From Chloroflexota bacterium (GTDB lineage: Bacteria; Chloroflexota; Dehalococcoidia; Lucifugimonadales; JACPCL1), in the NCBI GenBank assembly GCA_016210375.1, contig JACQUH010000176.1, positions 1 to 10,110 of the forward strand: a stretch of DNA of 10,110 nt, written 5' to 3'. Positions 1 through 5,420 of this stretch are shown in pieces. Numbering within the stretch: position 1 is the stretch's first letter; each line of letters begins with the position of its first letter. The notes beneath the pieces are model-generated. The model searched no databases and was not told the DNA's origin. It saw nothing but the letters and a program-made list of their open reading frames with translations. The translations under genes were made by a program, and so were the position numbers.

Positions 1-644
1 GGCCACAAGCGCAATAGTGCCCGGGCAGCGGCCACTGCGGCAGCGACCTGCAGGGTCCGCATGCCCGCGGTCAGCACCCAGGCCGGCAGGGCATGGGGTT
101 CGGTCAGGGAAGGCCTGAGCCGGCGGGTGAGGACCAGCCAGGAGCAGGCGAACAGGCCAAGGGCGAGTCCATCGAAGTACTTGAGCGCTGCCGCCACCCC
201 GCCCAGCGAGAGCAGCAGCGGGGTCAGGGGCAGGCAGCAACCGGTGCCGCCCAGGGCGGCCAGGAGTGCCGGCGAAAGGGAGCCGGCCATGCCTGTCGGC
301 TGCCCCGGCACCGAGCAGGTCCGGGCTCTCAAGGTCAACGCAAGGGTACCGCCGGCCAGAGCGGCAAGAACGAGGAACTGGAACGTGGAGAACAGGGAGA
401 AGGTCAGCAGCCAGTCAGGTCCCAGTGAAACGAGGATGTATGGCTCCGAAGTCCACCCGGTGCGGACGGTTCCGGCCGGCCAGGGCCAGGGATGGTTCGG
501 CAATGCTTCCGTCAGCCCGCCGCGTAGCCACCAGACGAGCACAAAAAAGGCCCCGCCGGCCAGCGAAGGCCACCAGGGCCGCTCCTTCCAGGCTGCGCCA
601 ACCTCGGTCAGGATAACTGTTGATATGCCTGGATGCTTGTTCAC
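1..644 (-). CDS. Multi-pass membrane protein with Cys-pair motif, partial (metal operon)
   Basis: The frame is open from a GTG at 644-642 to the left edge (214 codons), so the C-terminus is missing. The GTG is supported by a strong Shine-Dalgarno GGGAGGAG about 6 nt upstream. The protein has about five hydrophobic stretches, roughly residues 27-42, 78-106, 120-150, 155-172 and 188-210. The third carries GGTGCCLPLTP, a vicinal Cys pair followed by Pro inside a membrane helix. MerT-type mercury transporters also have a Cys pair in a transmembrane helix, and the gene is the last visible one in an operon with MerE-, HMA- and CopZ-like genes, so a role in metal transport is plausible. I do not recognise a specific family; the first 80 residues (Trp/Pro-rich, for example NHPWPWPAG) are unfamiliar. 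The coding call is firm, the function is inference. Confidence 0.7.
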   Translation of the reverse strand, partial: MNKHPGISTVILTEVGAAWKERPWWPSLAGGAFFVLVWWLRGGLTEALPNHPWPWPAGTVRTGWTSEPYILVSLGPDWLLTFSLFSTFQFLVLAALAGGTLALTLRARTCSVPGQPTGMAGSLSPALLAALGGTGCCLPLTPLLLSLGGVAAALKYFDGLALGLFACSWLVLTRRLRPSLTEPHALPAWVLTAGMRTLQVAAAVAAARALLRLW

Positions 645-714
645 TGCTCGCTCCTCCCACACAGAGGCATCGACCAGGCGCCACCCGTCCCGTGCTCCGG
701 ACAGCGCCTGGCCG

Positions 715-918
715 TTATCGGACCGGGCACTCCATCAGGCTGGAAGACATCGTGCGGCCTGCACGGAGCCGCACCGCATCATCAGCCGCCGCCCGTTCCC
801 CGGCAGCGCGCCCGGAGCAGACCCAGCCGATGAACGCGCCCACAAAGAACAGCAGAAACAGGTAATCGCCTGCGGTCCTAAGTCGCCGCCCTCAACAAAG
901 TACCCACCGAGTGGACAT
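715..918 (-). CDS. Small one-helix membrane protein, candidate selenoprotein (Cys-Sec motif)
   Basis: The ATG at 918-916 overlaps the stop of the upstream chaperone gene as TGATG, which suggests translational coupling; no strong ribosome binding site is seen. The frame reads MSTRWVLC, then TGA at 894-892, then continues for 58 codons to TAA at 717-715. If TGA is selenocysteine the product is 67 aa with a Cys8-Sec9 pair. Residues 18-36 (YLFLLFFVGAFIGWVCS region) form one transmembrane helix followed by a charged, Ala/Arg/Asp-rich tail. No ATG or GTG lies between the TGA and the start of the helix, so reading through the TGA is the simplest way to make the hydrophobic part. Two other genes of this operon have TGA at functional Cys positions. 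The alternatives are a frameshift from the frame of the upstream gene or a decayed gene. I do not recognise the family. Confidence 0.5.
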
Positions 919-1388
919 CAGACCATCACGCGGCCCGCCTGGGCGGCCTTGACCACCTGGGTCACGTTGCCGAGGCAACACGATCCCTGCGGATTGTTCA
1001 CCTCGCAGGCGCAGCGGCCCGCCTGAACATGGGCCGTGATGGTCCGGGAAGCGGTGCTCTGGCCAGTCGTCGCGATCTCCTGCGCGATCCGCTTCGGTGA
1101 CCAGTCGAAGCAGTAGCAGACGGGGATACCGGCGGCATCGGACTTCTGGAACACCGGAACCTTCAATTCCTCGCTGGTGAAGGTCTCATCGCCCGCGAAG
1201 TAGGCCACCAAACAATCCCGGTTGCCACAGAAGCGGTACGTCCGGGTCGGATCCAGGCGCTCCAGAGCGTGGGGCAAGAGCAGGCTCTTGGGGGTGATCA
1301 GGTCCACGGCGCGCCCCTTGACACTGCAGCGAGGACACGTGCCGGGTTCGTGTTGTGGCGATTCCGGTACCTAACAGCAATCATCCAT
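918..1388 (-). CDS. CopZ-like iron-sulfur metallochaperone with in-frame TAG at codon 6
   Basis: From the ATG at 1388-1386 the frame reads MDDCC, then TAG (1373-1371), then 150 codons to TGA at 920-918 (156 positions). A good ribosome binding site (AAGGAGG, 8 nt spacing) precedes this ATG. The first usable start after the TAG is GTG at 1307, which would lose the CPRC motif (C18, C21) that opens the CopZ N-terminal zinc/[2Fe-2S] domain. The other cysteines are intact: FCGNRDC (54, 59), VCYCF (91, 93), CAC (126, 128) and SCC (137, 138). Such proteins are found with copper and mercury genes and bind Fe-S and zinc, probably passing metal or electrons. The amber codon directly after CC could be a nonsense mutation, a sequencing error or a recoded codon; translation from 1307 is the conservative alternative. 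The gene starts 35 nt after the HMA gene. Confidence 0.75.
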
Positions 1389-1423
1389 GGTTGCATCCTC
1401 CTTTTTGGGGTTCACTAGCGGCA

Positions 1424-1804
1424 TTAGTGGTGCTTGCCGCCGGAGTTGGGATAGCCGACCGTGTCGGGCTGTTCGCCCGAGAGGACGATCGAGGGCGGCA
1501 AGGGGTCATCCATGTAGTACAGGCCTACGGGGTTAAGATTGAATGGGTCCGACTCGAGACCGCGGCGTGCCGCGGCCGCAATTGCCTGCACGGTGATCGT
1601 CCCGGCCACCAAAGACACTCGCAATCCCGGTTCCGATCCGGCCTGAAACGGGACCACGCTCTTGACACCTCCCAGCCTACCGACCGCTTCGGCCGCACGG
1701 GCCAGGCAGGAGGCTCAGGTAAAGCGATCCGAGGTCAGTACGGTATGGACGTCCTGCACTGCCACGAAGAGGGTCCCTCCGCCTTTGGGCTGAGCTGGAT
1801 TCAT
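1424..1804 (-). CDS. HMA/MerP-like metal-binding protein, candidate selenoprotein (TUASC motif)
   Basis: The ATG at 1804-1802 has a GGGGAG ribosome binding site 9 nt upstream. The frame runs to TAA at 1426-1424 and is interrupted only by TGA at codon 30 (1717-1715). Across the TGA the protein reads DRFT-x-ASCLARAAEAVGRL, then GGVKSV, which matches the heavy-metal-associated fold: strand, TCxxC loop, helix, GV turn, two strands and a second helix near residues 70-85. The TGA falls exactly on the first Cys of the metal-binding CxxC, so selenocysteine (TUASC) is the natural reading, giving 126 aa. In known MerP and CopZ proteins this pair binds Hg(II) or Cu(I). A C-terminal tail of about 40 residues, rich in Pro and Gly and ending GGKHH, is outside the HMA domain and unfamiliar. 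No signal peptide is seen. A gene caller would report only a truncated 77-aa product from 1657. Confidence 0.78.
1667..1714 (-). promoter_or_regulatory. Possible SECIS region after the HMA-gene TGA
   Basis: Directly downstream of the TGA on the minus strand, GGCC-CGTGC-GGCC (1703-1691) can form a short hairpin beginning 11 nt after the stop, with GU in the loop. GCCTCC (1714-1709) can pair with GGAGGT (1672-1667) to enclose it. Bacterial selenocysteine insertion needs a hairpin just 3' of UGA that SelB recognises. The pairing here is short, so it is only suggestive. Confidence 0.3.
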
Positions 1805-1836
1805 CGTCTGCGTCTCCCCTTTCGCCGTTGGTTTCC

Positions 1837-1917
1837 CTATGCAGCGGGAATGCCGCCGTCCGGTCCTGGCCGGGCGAGGATCCGTTCCAGCGTTTCGCCA
1901 CTCGGTAAGCTTCTCAT
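1837..1917 (-). CDS. Possible 26-residue small protein coupled to ccdA
   Basis: The ATG at 1917-1915 overlaps the ccdA stop as ATGA. The ORF runs 26 codons (MRSLPSGETLERILARPG, then six more residues) to TAG at 1839-1837, filling most of the gap before the HMA gene. Codon use looks coding-like (many G/C third positions) and the peptide is a plausible short helix. I see no dedicated ribosome binding site and recognise no family. It could be a genuine leader or coupling peptide, or chance. Confidence 0.25.
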   Translation of the reverse strand: MRSLPSGETLERILARPGPDGGIPAA

Positions 1918-2699
1918 AGCAGGGTGGCGATCAGGCCGCCCTTGAACAGCCAGTAGTACACGATGTACCCGCCGGCGAACACCAGCAGCAAGCCACCGAG
2001 CCGCTCTGTGTAAGGCGCAAGCTGTCGAAAACGACTCACCAGAGCCCCCTTGAAAACGCCGATCCCCAGTGTCAGGACGAGGACGATCAGTCCCATGCCC
2101 AGGGCGTAGAGAACGAACTGGAGCGCGGCAGGCAGGAAACCCGGCACGGCCAGAGTGCCGCCTACCACGACGAGGAAGATCGGCAGGGTGCAGCTGAGAG
2201 ACGCTATAGCAAAGGCGACGCCGAACAGGAAAAAGCCCCTCAGGCTGACGGTGGCAGGGTTGCCGAAGCGGGAAGCCACACGGGCACCAAGGCCGATCGC
2301 CAGGTGACGGCCTCCCAGCATCGCTGCCCCCAGGACGATCAGAACCAGGCCAATACCCACGGCCAGCCAGGGCACGAGCTGGACGACCAGCCGGCTTGCC
2401 GCCGAGATGAGAATCCCGGCGCCGCCGAAGACCAGCACAAACCCCGCGGTAACCGCCGCCGAGACCAGCAGCGCCCGGGCCACCTGCATGGGGACCGCCG
2501 CTGCTGTCCGTCCACCCGGTCCGGCCGGCAAGGCATTCCCTTCCCGGTTGCCCAGGTAGAGGCCCAGGTAAGCCGGGAGCATCGCGAACCCGCATGGGTT
2601 CACGGCTGAGACCATGCCGGCCGCAAAGGCGTAGCCGAACGGAAGCAACGCCCCCACGCTGCCCAGCCACTGGGTCAACCACTGCTGAACTTCAACCAT
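1914..2699 (-). CDS. ccdA: CcdA-type cytochrome c biogenesis / thiol-disulfide electron carrier
   Basis: This is a 261-aa integral membrane protein of CcdA/DsbD-beta type with about six hydrophobic helices. It moves reducing equivalents from cytoplasmic thioredoxin across the membrane to extracytoplasmic thioredoxin-like partners. The two redox cysteines are visible in conserved settings: NPCG at C36 in the first helix and SLSCTLP at C170 in the fourth. The ATG at 2699-2697 comes only 3 nt after the stop of the TlpA-like gene, with GGAGG about 12 nt upstream inside that gene's end. The pairing with a membrane-anchored TlpA-like selenoprotein suggests that CcdA reduces that partner. The family assignment is secure. 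That it serves metal handling rather than cytochrome maturation is inferred from context: no cytochrome or haem-lyase gene is nearby. Confidence 0.9.
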   Translation of the reverse strand: MVEVQQWLTQWLGSVGALLPFGYAFAAGMVSAVNPCGFAMLPAYLGLYLGNREGNALPAGPGGRTAAAVPMQVARALLVSAAVTAGFVLVFGGAGILISAASRLVVQLVPWLAVGIGLVLIVLGAAMLGGRHLAIGLGARVASRFGNPATVSLRGFFLFGVAFAIASLSCTLPIFLVVVGGTLAVPGFLPAALQFVLYALGMGLIVLVLTLGIGVFKGALVSRFRQLAPYTERLGGLLLVFAGGYIVYYWLFKGGLIATLL

Positions 2700-2702
2700 C
2701 GG

Positions 2703-3347
2703 CTACAGGGCCTCCTCAATCTTCCGCTGGAGCTGCCGCGCACCTGGTGAACCATCGCTGCGGAAGACGATCTGCCCCTGGCGGTCCACGACGATCACGG
2801 TTCCCAGCGCCACCAGCCGGTACGCCTCAATGGTGGCGCCCTCTACGTCCTGGGCCCAGATCACCTCACCGGCCCCCGAGCTCTTCCAGAACCGCTCCCA
2901 CTCAGGCAAGGGATATTCCGGCTGGATGTTGATGGCCACCACTCGGAACCCTTCGGAGCGGTACTGTTTGTGGAGCTTCGCTAGCGCTGGAGCCTCCAGC
3001 GCGCAGGTCGGTCAACCGGGAAAGGAAAAGTAGAGCAACAGCGGCTGGCCACGCAAGTCCGAGAGGCGAAGCTGCCCGTCCGCCGTGGCCAGGGTGACAT
3101 CGGGTGCAAGCGACGCGCGGTCTGTCGGGCTACCCCTGTTGACCATGAGTGTGGCCTCATCGGATGCGAGCTCCCCATCACCTGTCGGGGTGCCCTCGTC
3201 CACCACTCCGGTGCCGAGCAGGCCATAGAGCACGATACCGGCCACGAGGGCCAGGACACTAATGGGAAGAAACCACCACCGTCTTCCAGTCCGCTCCGCC
3301 CTCGACCGTGGGCGCGCTTGATCGTTGTCGGGGTTTTCTCTACGCAT
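2703..3347 (-). CDS. Membrane-anchored TlpA/thioredoxin-like protein, candidate selenoprotein (UPTC motif)
   Basis: The ATG at 3347-3345 follows GGAGGT with 6 nt spacing. A charged N-terminus (about 23 residues) leads into a single transmembrane helix (WWFLPISVLALVAGIVLYG), a Gly/Asp/Thr-rich linker and a thioredoxin-fold domain outside the membrane. The frame is interrupted only by TGA at codon 112 (3014-3012), inside YFSFPG-x-PTCALEAPAL. This is the place of the first Cys of the CxxC motif (TlpA proteins usually have WCPPC). With selenocysteine the active site is U-P-T-C and the product is 214 aa, ending with the expected strand-helix pattern (VVAINIQPE, VALGTVIVVDRQG). The usual cis-Pro before the VIVVD strand appears to be Gly. 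A perfect inverted repeat follows the TGA. The neighbour ccdA is its likely reductant. Without recoding, both halves would be useless fragments. Confidence 0.85.
2984..3002 (-). promoter_or_regulatory. Candidate bacterial SECIS hairpin
   Basis: On the minus strand GCGCTGG-AGGCT-CCAGCGC forms a perfect 7-bp stem with a 5-nt loop (8 bp if the loop is taken as 3 nt). It starts 9 nt after the in-frame TGA at 3014-3012. Bacterial SECIS elements are hairpins placed just downstream of the UGA inside the coding sequence, so position and strength fit. I cannot score the loop for SelB recognition by eye. Confidence 0.6.
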
Positions 3348-3533
3348 CGGTACACCTCCGGGTTCTTGGTGGCTGCTTCACCCAGCACATCAGAGATAAG
3401 GAAGGAACCGCCTGCGAGGAGGCTGTCGGTTGCCGGTGGGATGGTACCTGGGACCACCGTGAAAGGCCGCGGTGGTATGCAGCCGCTCCACACATTCTGC
3501 TCGGCTCCTGGACTGGTTCGGAGGAGGACGACC
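3348..3533 (-). other. Unassigned 186-nt gap between merE-like and TlpA-like genes
   Basis: Neighbouring genes in this operon nearly touch, but here 186 nt separate two of them. One minus-strand frame reads as plausible protein (IPPATDSLLAGG, SFLISDVLGEAATKNPEVYR) with mostly G/C third positions. However, it has no convincing start and runs on through the TlpA-like gene in a different frame. It may be a decayed or frameshifted small gene, or untranslated leader for the TlpA-like gene. I recognise no family. Confidence 0.25.
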
Positions 3534-3758
3534 TCAATCTTGCCGCTCTTCCCGGTGCCCGGACTCCGGCGACTGCCACACATGCCGGAGAAACAGGTAC
3601 CCGAAGCCAACAAACGCTGCCGTCATCACACCCAGGAGCACCCCCTGGTAGCGGGATAACCAGGCGCCCCCAGCGGTTCCGGCCAACAGCACGGCCAGGA
3701 GTGGCAAGTGACAGGGGCAGGCTATAAACGCGCCCGCCCCCAACAGCCATTTCTTCAT
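3534..3758 (-). CDS. MerE-like broad mercury transport protein
   Basis: This 74-aa protein has two hydrophobic helices, roughly residues 4-30 and 38-58. The first contains IACPCHLPLLAVLLAGTAGG, with C14 and C16. It closely resembles MerE, whose CPCHLP motif and following AGT lie in the first helix and which imports Hg(II) (and organomercurials) into the cell. The ATG at 3758-3756 starts 4 nt after the stop of the ArsR gene, which supplies the ribosome binding site (AGGAAGTGA). The upstream extension of the frame to 3986 lies inside the ArsR gene and is not real. Its presence right behind the metal sensor is the best evidence that this operon deals with mercury. The C-terminal tail is short and charged. 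Confidence 0.85.
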   Translation of the reverse strand: MKKWLLGAGAFIACPCHLPLLAVLLAGTAGGAWLSRYQGVLLGVMTAAFVGFGYLFLRHVWQSPESGHREERQD

Positions 3759-3762
3759 CCGC

Positions 3763-4131
3763 TCACTTCCTGCCCATGCGCGTGCAACAGTGGATCGCCT
3801 CAGCGTTGTCGGCCACGATGGCGCGGGCCAGGTAAATGAGGTCACGAACCCGCGGGTCGGCGACCCGGTAGTAGACAAACTTTCCCTCGCTGCGGGACGT
3901 GACGTATCCGCACCATTTGAGGCACGCAAGCTGATTGGATACCTGGCTCTGGGACATGCCCACCGCGTCGATGATCTCCCGTACATTCATTTCCTCGCGG
4001 TCGAGGAGCAGTTCTACGATCTTGAGGCGCGTGGGATTGGCCAGACCGTCGAAAAACTTTGCGTGCAGCTCCCACTGCCGAGTGTCCAAACTGGGTGTGT
4101 GCTGCTCAAGTTGCTGACCGGCTCCGTCCAT
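3763..4131 (-). CDS. ArsR/SmtB-family metal-sensing repressor (CmtR-like)
   Basis: This 122-aa winged-helix repressor is the first gene of the metal operon. The helix-turn-helix is at about residues 48-75 (MNVREIIDAVGMSQSQVSNQLACLKWCGYV), followed by the wing (SEGKFVYYRVADPRV). C70 and C74 in the recognition-helix region (ACLKWC) match the position of the CxxxC pair of CmtR, the Cd/Pb sensor. The C-terminal HCC (114-116) could complete a soft-metal thiolate site. Some mercury sensors of Gram-positive bacteria belong to this family rather than to MerR. The start at ATG 4131 has GGAGG 9 nt upstream. A 22-bp palindrome lies about 20 nt upstream of the start, so autorepression is expected. The ligand (Hg, Cd or Pb) is inferred from the neighbouring MerE- and HMA-like genes. 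Confidence 0.9.
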   Translation of the reverse strand: MDGAGQQLEQHTPSLDTRQWELHAKFFDGLANPTRLKIVELLLDREEMNVREIIDAVGMSQSQVSNQLACLKWCGYVTSRSEGKFVYYRVADPRVRDLIYLARAIVADNAEAIHCCTRMGRK

Positions 4132-4150
4132 GCGCTCGCACCTCCATCGT

Positions 4151-4172
4151 CATATTCAGGATTTTGGATATG
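4151..4172 (-). promoter_or_regulatory. Probable ArsR-family operator
   Basis: CATATTCA-N6-TGGATATG is an imperfect palindrome with 7 of 8 positions matching. ArsR/SmtB operators commonly have ATAT-containing half-sites. It lies between the predicted promoter and the repressor start, over or next to the expected transcription start, which suits repression by blocking polymerase. Confidence 0.65.
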
Positions 4173-4179
4173 TAGGGTC

Positions 4180-4208
4180 AATGTACTCCTTCAGCGGCTG
4201 TACGTCAA
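4180..4208 (-). promoter_or_regulatory. Predicted promoter of the metal operon
   Basis: On the minus strand, TTGACG (4208-4203) and TACATT (4185-4180) are separated by 17 nt, and transcription would start near 4173, at the edge of the palindrome. A second candidate, TTGACC (4181-4176) with TGAATA (4158-4153), would place the -10 inside the palindrome. Either arrangement fits repression by the ArsR protein. Confidence 0.5.
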
Positions 4209-4332
4209 GAGGCGAAATGGGTAGCGCAGGACGGTGTGCGAGGGTGGCGGGCGCATGGTTGATTCTGGGGCCCCATCACCCTGCATGAGCTAACGGCTGC
4301 CATGATGTTCGCAACGAAGCCACGATGTCTAT

Positions 4333-4361
4333 TTCGGACGTAGATGTGTCTATGCTATAAT
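4333..4361 (+). promoter_or_regulatory. Predicted promoter of the ubiquitin-like operon (extended -10)
   Basis: TATAAT at 4356-4361 is preceded by TGC, giving an extended -10 (TGCTATAAT). The -35 at 17 nt spacing, TTCGGA, is weak, as is usual with extended -10 promoters. Transcription would begin near 4368, leaving a leader of about 260 nt before the first gene. Confidence 0.6.
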
Positions 4362-4367
4362 CATAAT

Positions 4368-4568
4368 CAGATCAGTGTTTTCCCTTGGACACGGGTGGCT
4401 CTCGGGAGCGATCAGGCTGGCCAATTGGCCAGGATAATCGGGCGCTGCCGCTCGTAGGTGTAGTTAAGAGGCCGTCGTAGAGGCCGCGAAGGTTGAATAC
4501 GGGCACATTTGCCCGGAGGCGTGGTTACCAGCCCAAGGACGTCAGTGTGACGTTTCTTGGGCCTTTTT
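4368..4568 (+). ncRNA. Structured leader RNA or small RNA upstream of the ubiquitin-like operon
   Basis: Between the extended -10 promoter and a strong terminator lie about 200 nt without a convincing ORF. They hold a perfect 16-bp palindrome CTGGCCAATTGGCCAG (4417-4432), a 6-bp hairpin CGGGCA-CATT-TGCCCG (4500-4515) and a partial repeat of GAGGCCG (4469 and 4480). The layout resembles a riboswitch or attenuator, or an independent small RNA. I could not match it to T-box, cobalamin, SAM, glycine, 6S or other motifs I know. A frame from 4493 that joins the first gene would run through the terminator and is not preferred. Confidence 0.4.
4531..4568 (+). terminator. Rho-independent terminator (attenuator) inside the leader
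   Basis: GCCCAAG (4531-4537) pairs with CTTGGGC (4556-4562). The stem is extended by CGTC/GACG around the loop AGTGT and is followed by a run of five T. It lies 63 nt before the first gene and points towards it, so full expression of the operon would need readthrough or antitermination. Confidence 0.8.
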
Positions 4569-4630
4569 GCATTCTCACACCCCTTCAGATACGCCAAGGT
4601 ATCGGGGGACGAAAAGGAGGTAGTCCATCG

Positions 4631-5026
4631 TTGACGAGTCAGAAGGCAGACGTTGGTCAGCAGCTCACGTTGTGGGGCGATGCCACAGAGGTCAAGGAGG
4701 TTAAGGCCCCACCTGAACCCGAGAGCAAGCGGACCAAGACCCGTTCCAAAGCGGACGGTCCGGAGACCGAGGCGAAAGCCAGGCAAGCAGCGTCGCCGGC
4801 CACCACCCAGCAGCAATTTACCTACCCCTTCAACATCCGGTATGCAGCCGAGATCCTGCAGTTAACGGGTTTTGTCGATGGCCAGCCTTACACCAGTGAT
4901 CAAATCAAAGAAGTCCTGGTGCAGAACGGCTTTACGGAGTTTCAGGACGTGCAGCCGGATTTCCACCACAACGCGGCAACAAACACGCTCGTCATCACCA
5001 TCAGGGGGTCGAGAAAGGGTGGTTAA
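4631..5026 (+). CDS. Ubiquitin-like protein with C-terminal Gly-Gly (PRTRC protein C-like)
   Basis: The TTG at 4631 is chosen because AAGGAGG sits 10 nt upstream and because longer starts lie in or before the terminator. The 131-aa product has a long charged, low-complexity N-terminus (about residues 16-60, Lys/Glu/Pro/Ala-rich, probably disordered). A compact domain follows (about 62-131) with the strand-helix-strand order of a beta-grasp fold: QPYTSDQIKEVLVQNG for the helix and TNTLVITIRGSRKGG for the last strand. It ends exactly in Gly-Gly, as expected for a protein that is adenylated and conjugated without prior trimming. The helix-to-end pattern recalls PRTRC protein C (ending GTKG). Neighbouring E1-, E2- and JAMM-like genes support a role as the conjugated modifier. 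Primary similarity is weak, so the fold is inferred partly from context. Confidence 0.75.
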   Translation: MTSQKADVGQQLTLWGDATEVKEVKAPPEPESKRTKTRSKADGPETEAKARQAASPATTQQQFTYPFNIRYAAEILQLTGFVDGQPYTSDQIKEVLVQNGFTEFQDVQPDFHHNAATNTLVITIRGSRKGG

Positions 5027-5420
5027 GATCAGTGGGGACGCATTATGGCAAGTCCAGGCGATGTTCAAGGCAACGTATGTTGAGGAGCAGTCCGAGGACC
5101 GTGTCTTGATCTACCAAAACGCAACGGGTGATCTGGCTCTTTACCGGCCTCGGATGAGTCGCAGTGTGGTGCATGTAGAATGCGACGTCCAGTTGACGGT
5201 CATCAAGGACGGTCAGGAATGGGATCTGATTGCTGACCTGCATTCCCATCACATCATGGGTGGCGATTGGTCACCGATTGACGATGCGAATGAGCGGTTG
5301 CGCGGCATCCTGTTCGGCCTGTTCTCTTGGAAGGAAGGCCACGACGTCTGGCTGTTTCGGCGCTGGAATGGCCAGACTTACGAGCCAGTCATGTACAACG
5401 AGGTGGTCGCAATTGGATAA
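5019..5420 (+). CDS. JAMM/JAB-domain metalloprotease-like protein (PRTRC protein A-like)
   Basis: The GTG at 5019 overlaps the end of the Ub-like gene by 8 nt, and the product is 133 aa. It carries an intact zinc-binding JAMM signature, HSHHIMGGDWSPIDD at residues 75-89: H75 and H77, then S85 and D88 with the canonical seven-residue spacing. E54 is a candidate catalytic Glu. JAMM peptidases of this type cleave ubiquitin-like proteins from their targets or process their C-termini. Because the Ub-like partner already ends in GG, removal of the modifier (deconjugation) is the likelier role. The small size and HSHH-W-S-DD-NE context fit PRTRC system protein A. The ribosome binding site is poor, so translational coupling is probable. 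A later ATG at 5058 would drop the first 13 residues. Confidence 0.85.
   Translation: MVKISGDALWQVQAMFKATYVEEQSEDRVLIYQNATGDLALYRPRMSRSVVHVECDVQLTVIKDGQEWDLIADLHSHHIMGGDWSPIDDANERLRGILFGLFSWKEGHDVWLFRRWNGQTYEPVMYNEVVAIG

Noticed and set aside
918..920. TGA at the end of the CopZ-like gene as another selenocysteine, continuing into a Cys-rich tail
   Set aside because: The continuing frame has poor codon pattern and the overlapping frame encodes a clean transmembrane protein with a coupled ATG; a normal stop is simpler.
61..1026. Long plus-strand frame of 321 codons
   Set aside because: It is an antisense shadow of the minus-strand membrane protein and chaperone; it is Arg/Pro/Ser-rich, has no ribosome binding site and no recognisable domain.
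1371..1373. Pyrrolysine at the in-frame TAG
   Set aside because: No methylamine methyltransferase or pyl gene is in the window and the position (after CC near the N-terminus) has no relation to known pyrrolysine sites.
1837..2682. 281-codon minus-strand frame overlapping ccdA
   Set aside because: Arg/Gly-rich shadow of ccdA in another frame; ccdA has the conserved cysteines and helices. Only its last 26 codons, beyond the ccdA stop, were kept as a separate low-confidence ORF.
715..3347. Treating the TGA-interrupted genes as pseudogenes
   Set aside because: Each gene has a single interruption, two at canonical CxxC positions, with intact ribosome binding sites and no other damage; selenocysteine explains this better.
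4493..4630. Longer N-terminus for the Ub-like protein from ATG 4493
   Set aside because: It would be translated through a strong terminator hairpin and lacks a ribosome binding site, whereas TTG 4631 has AAGGAGG.
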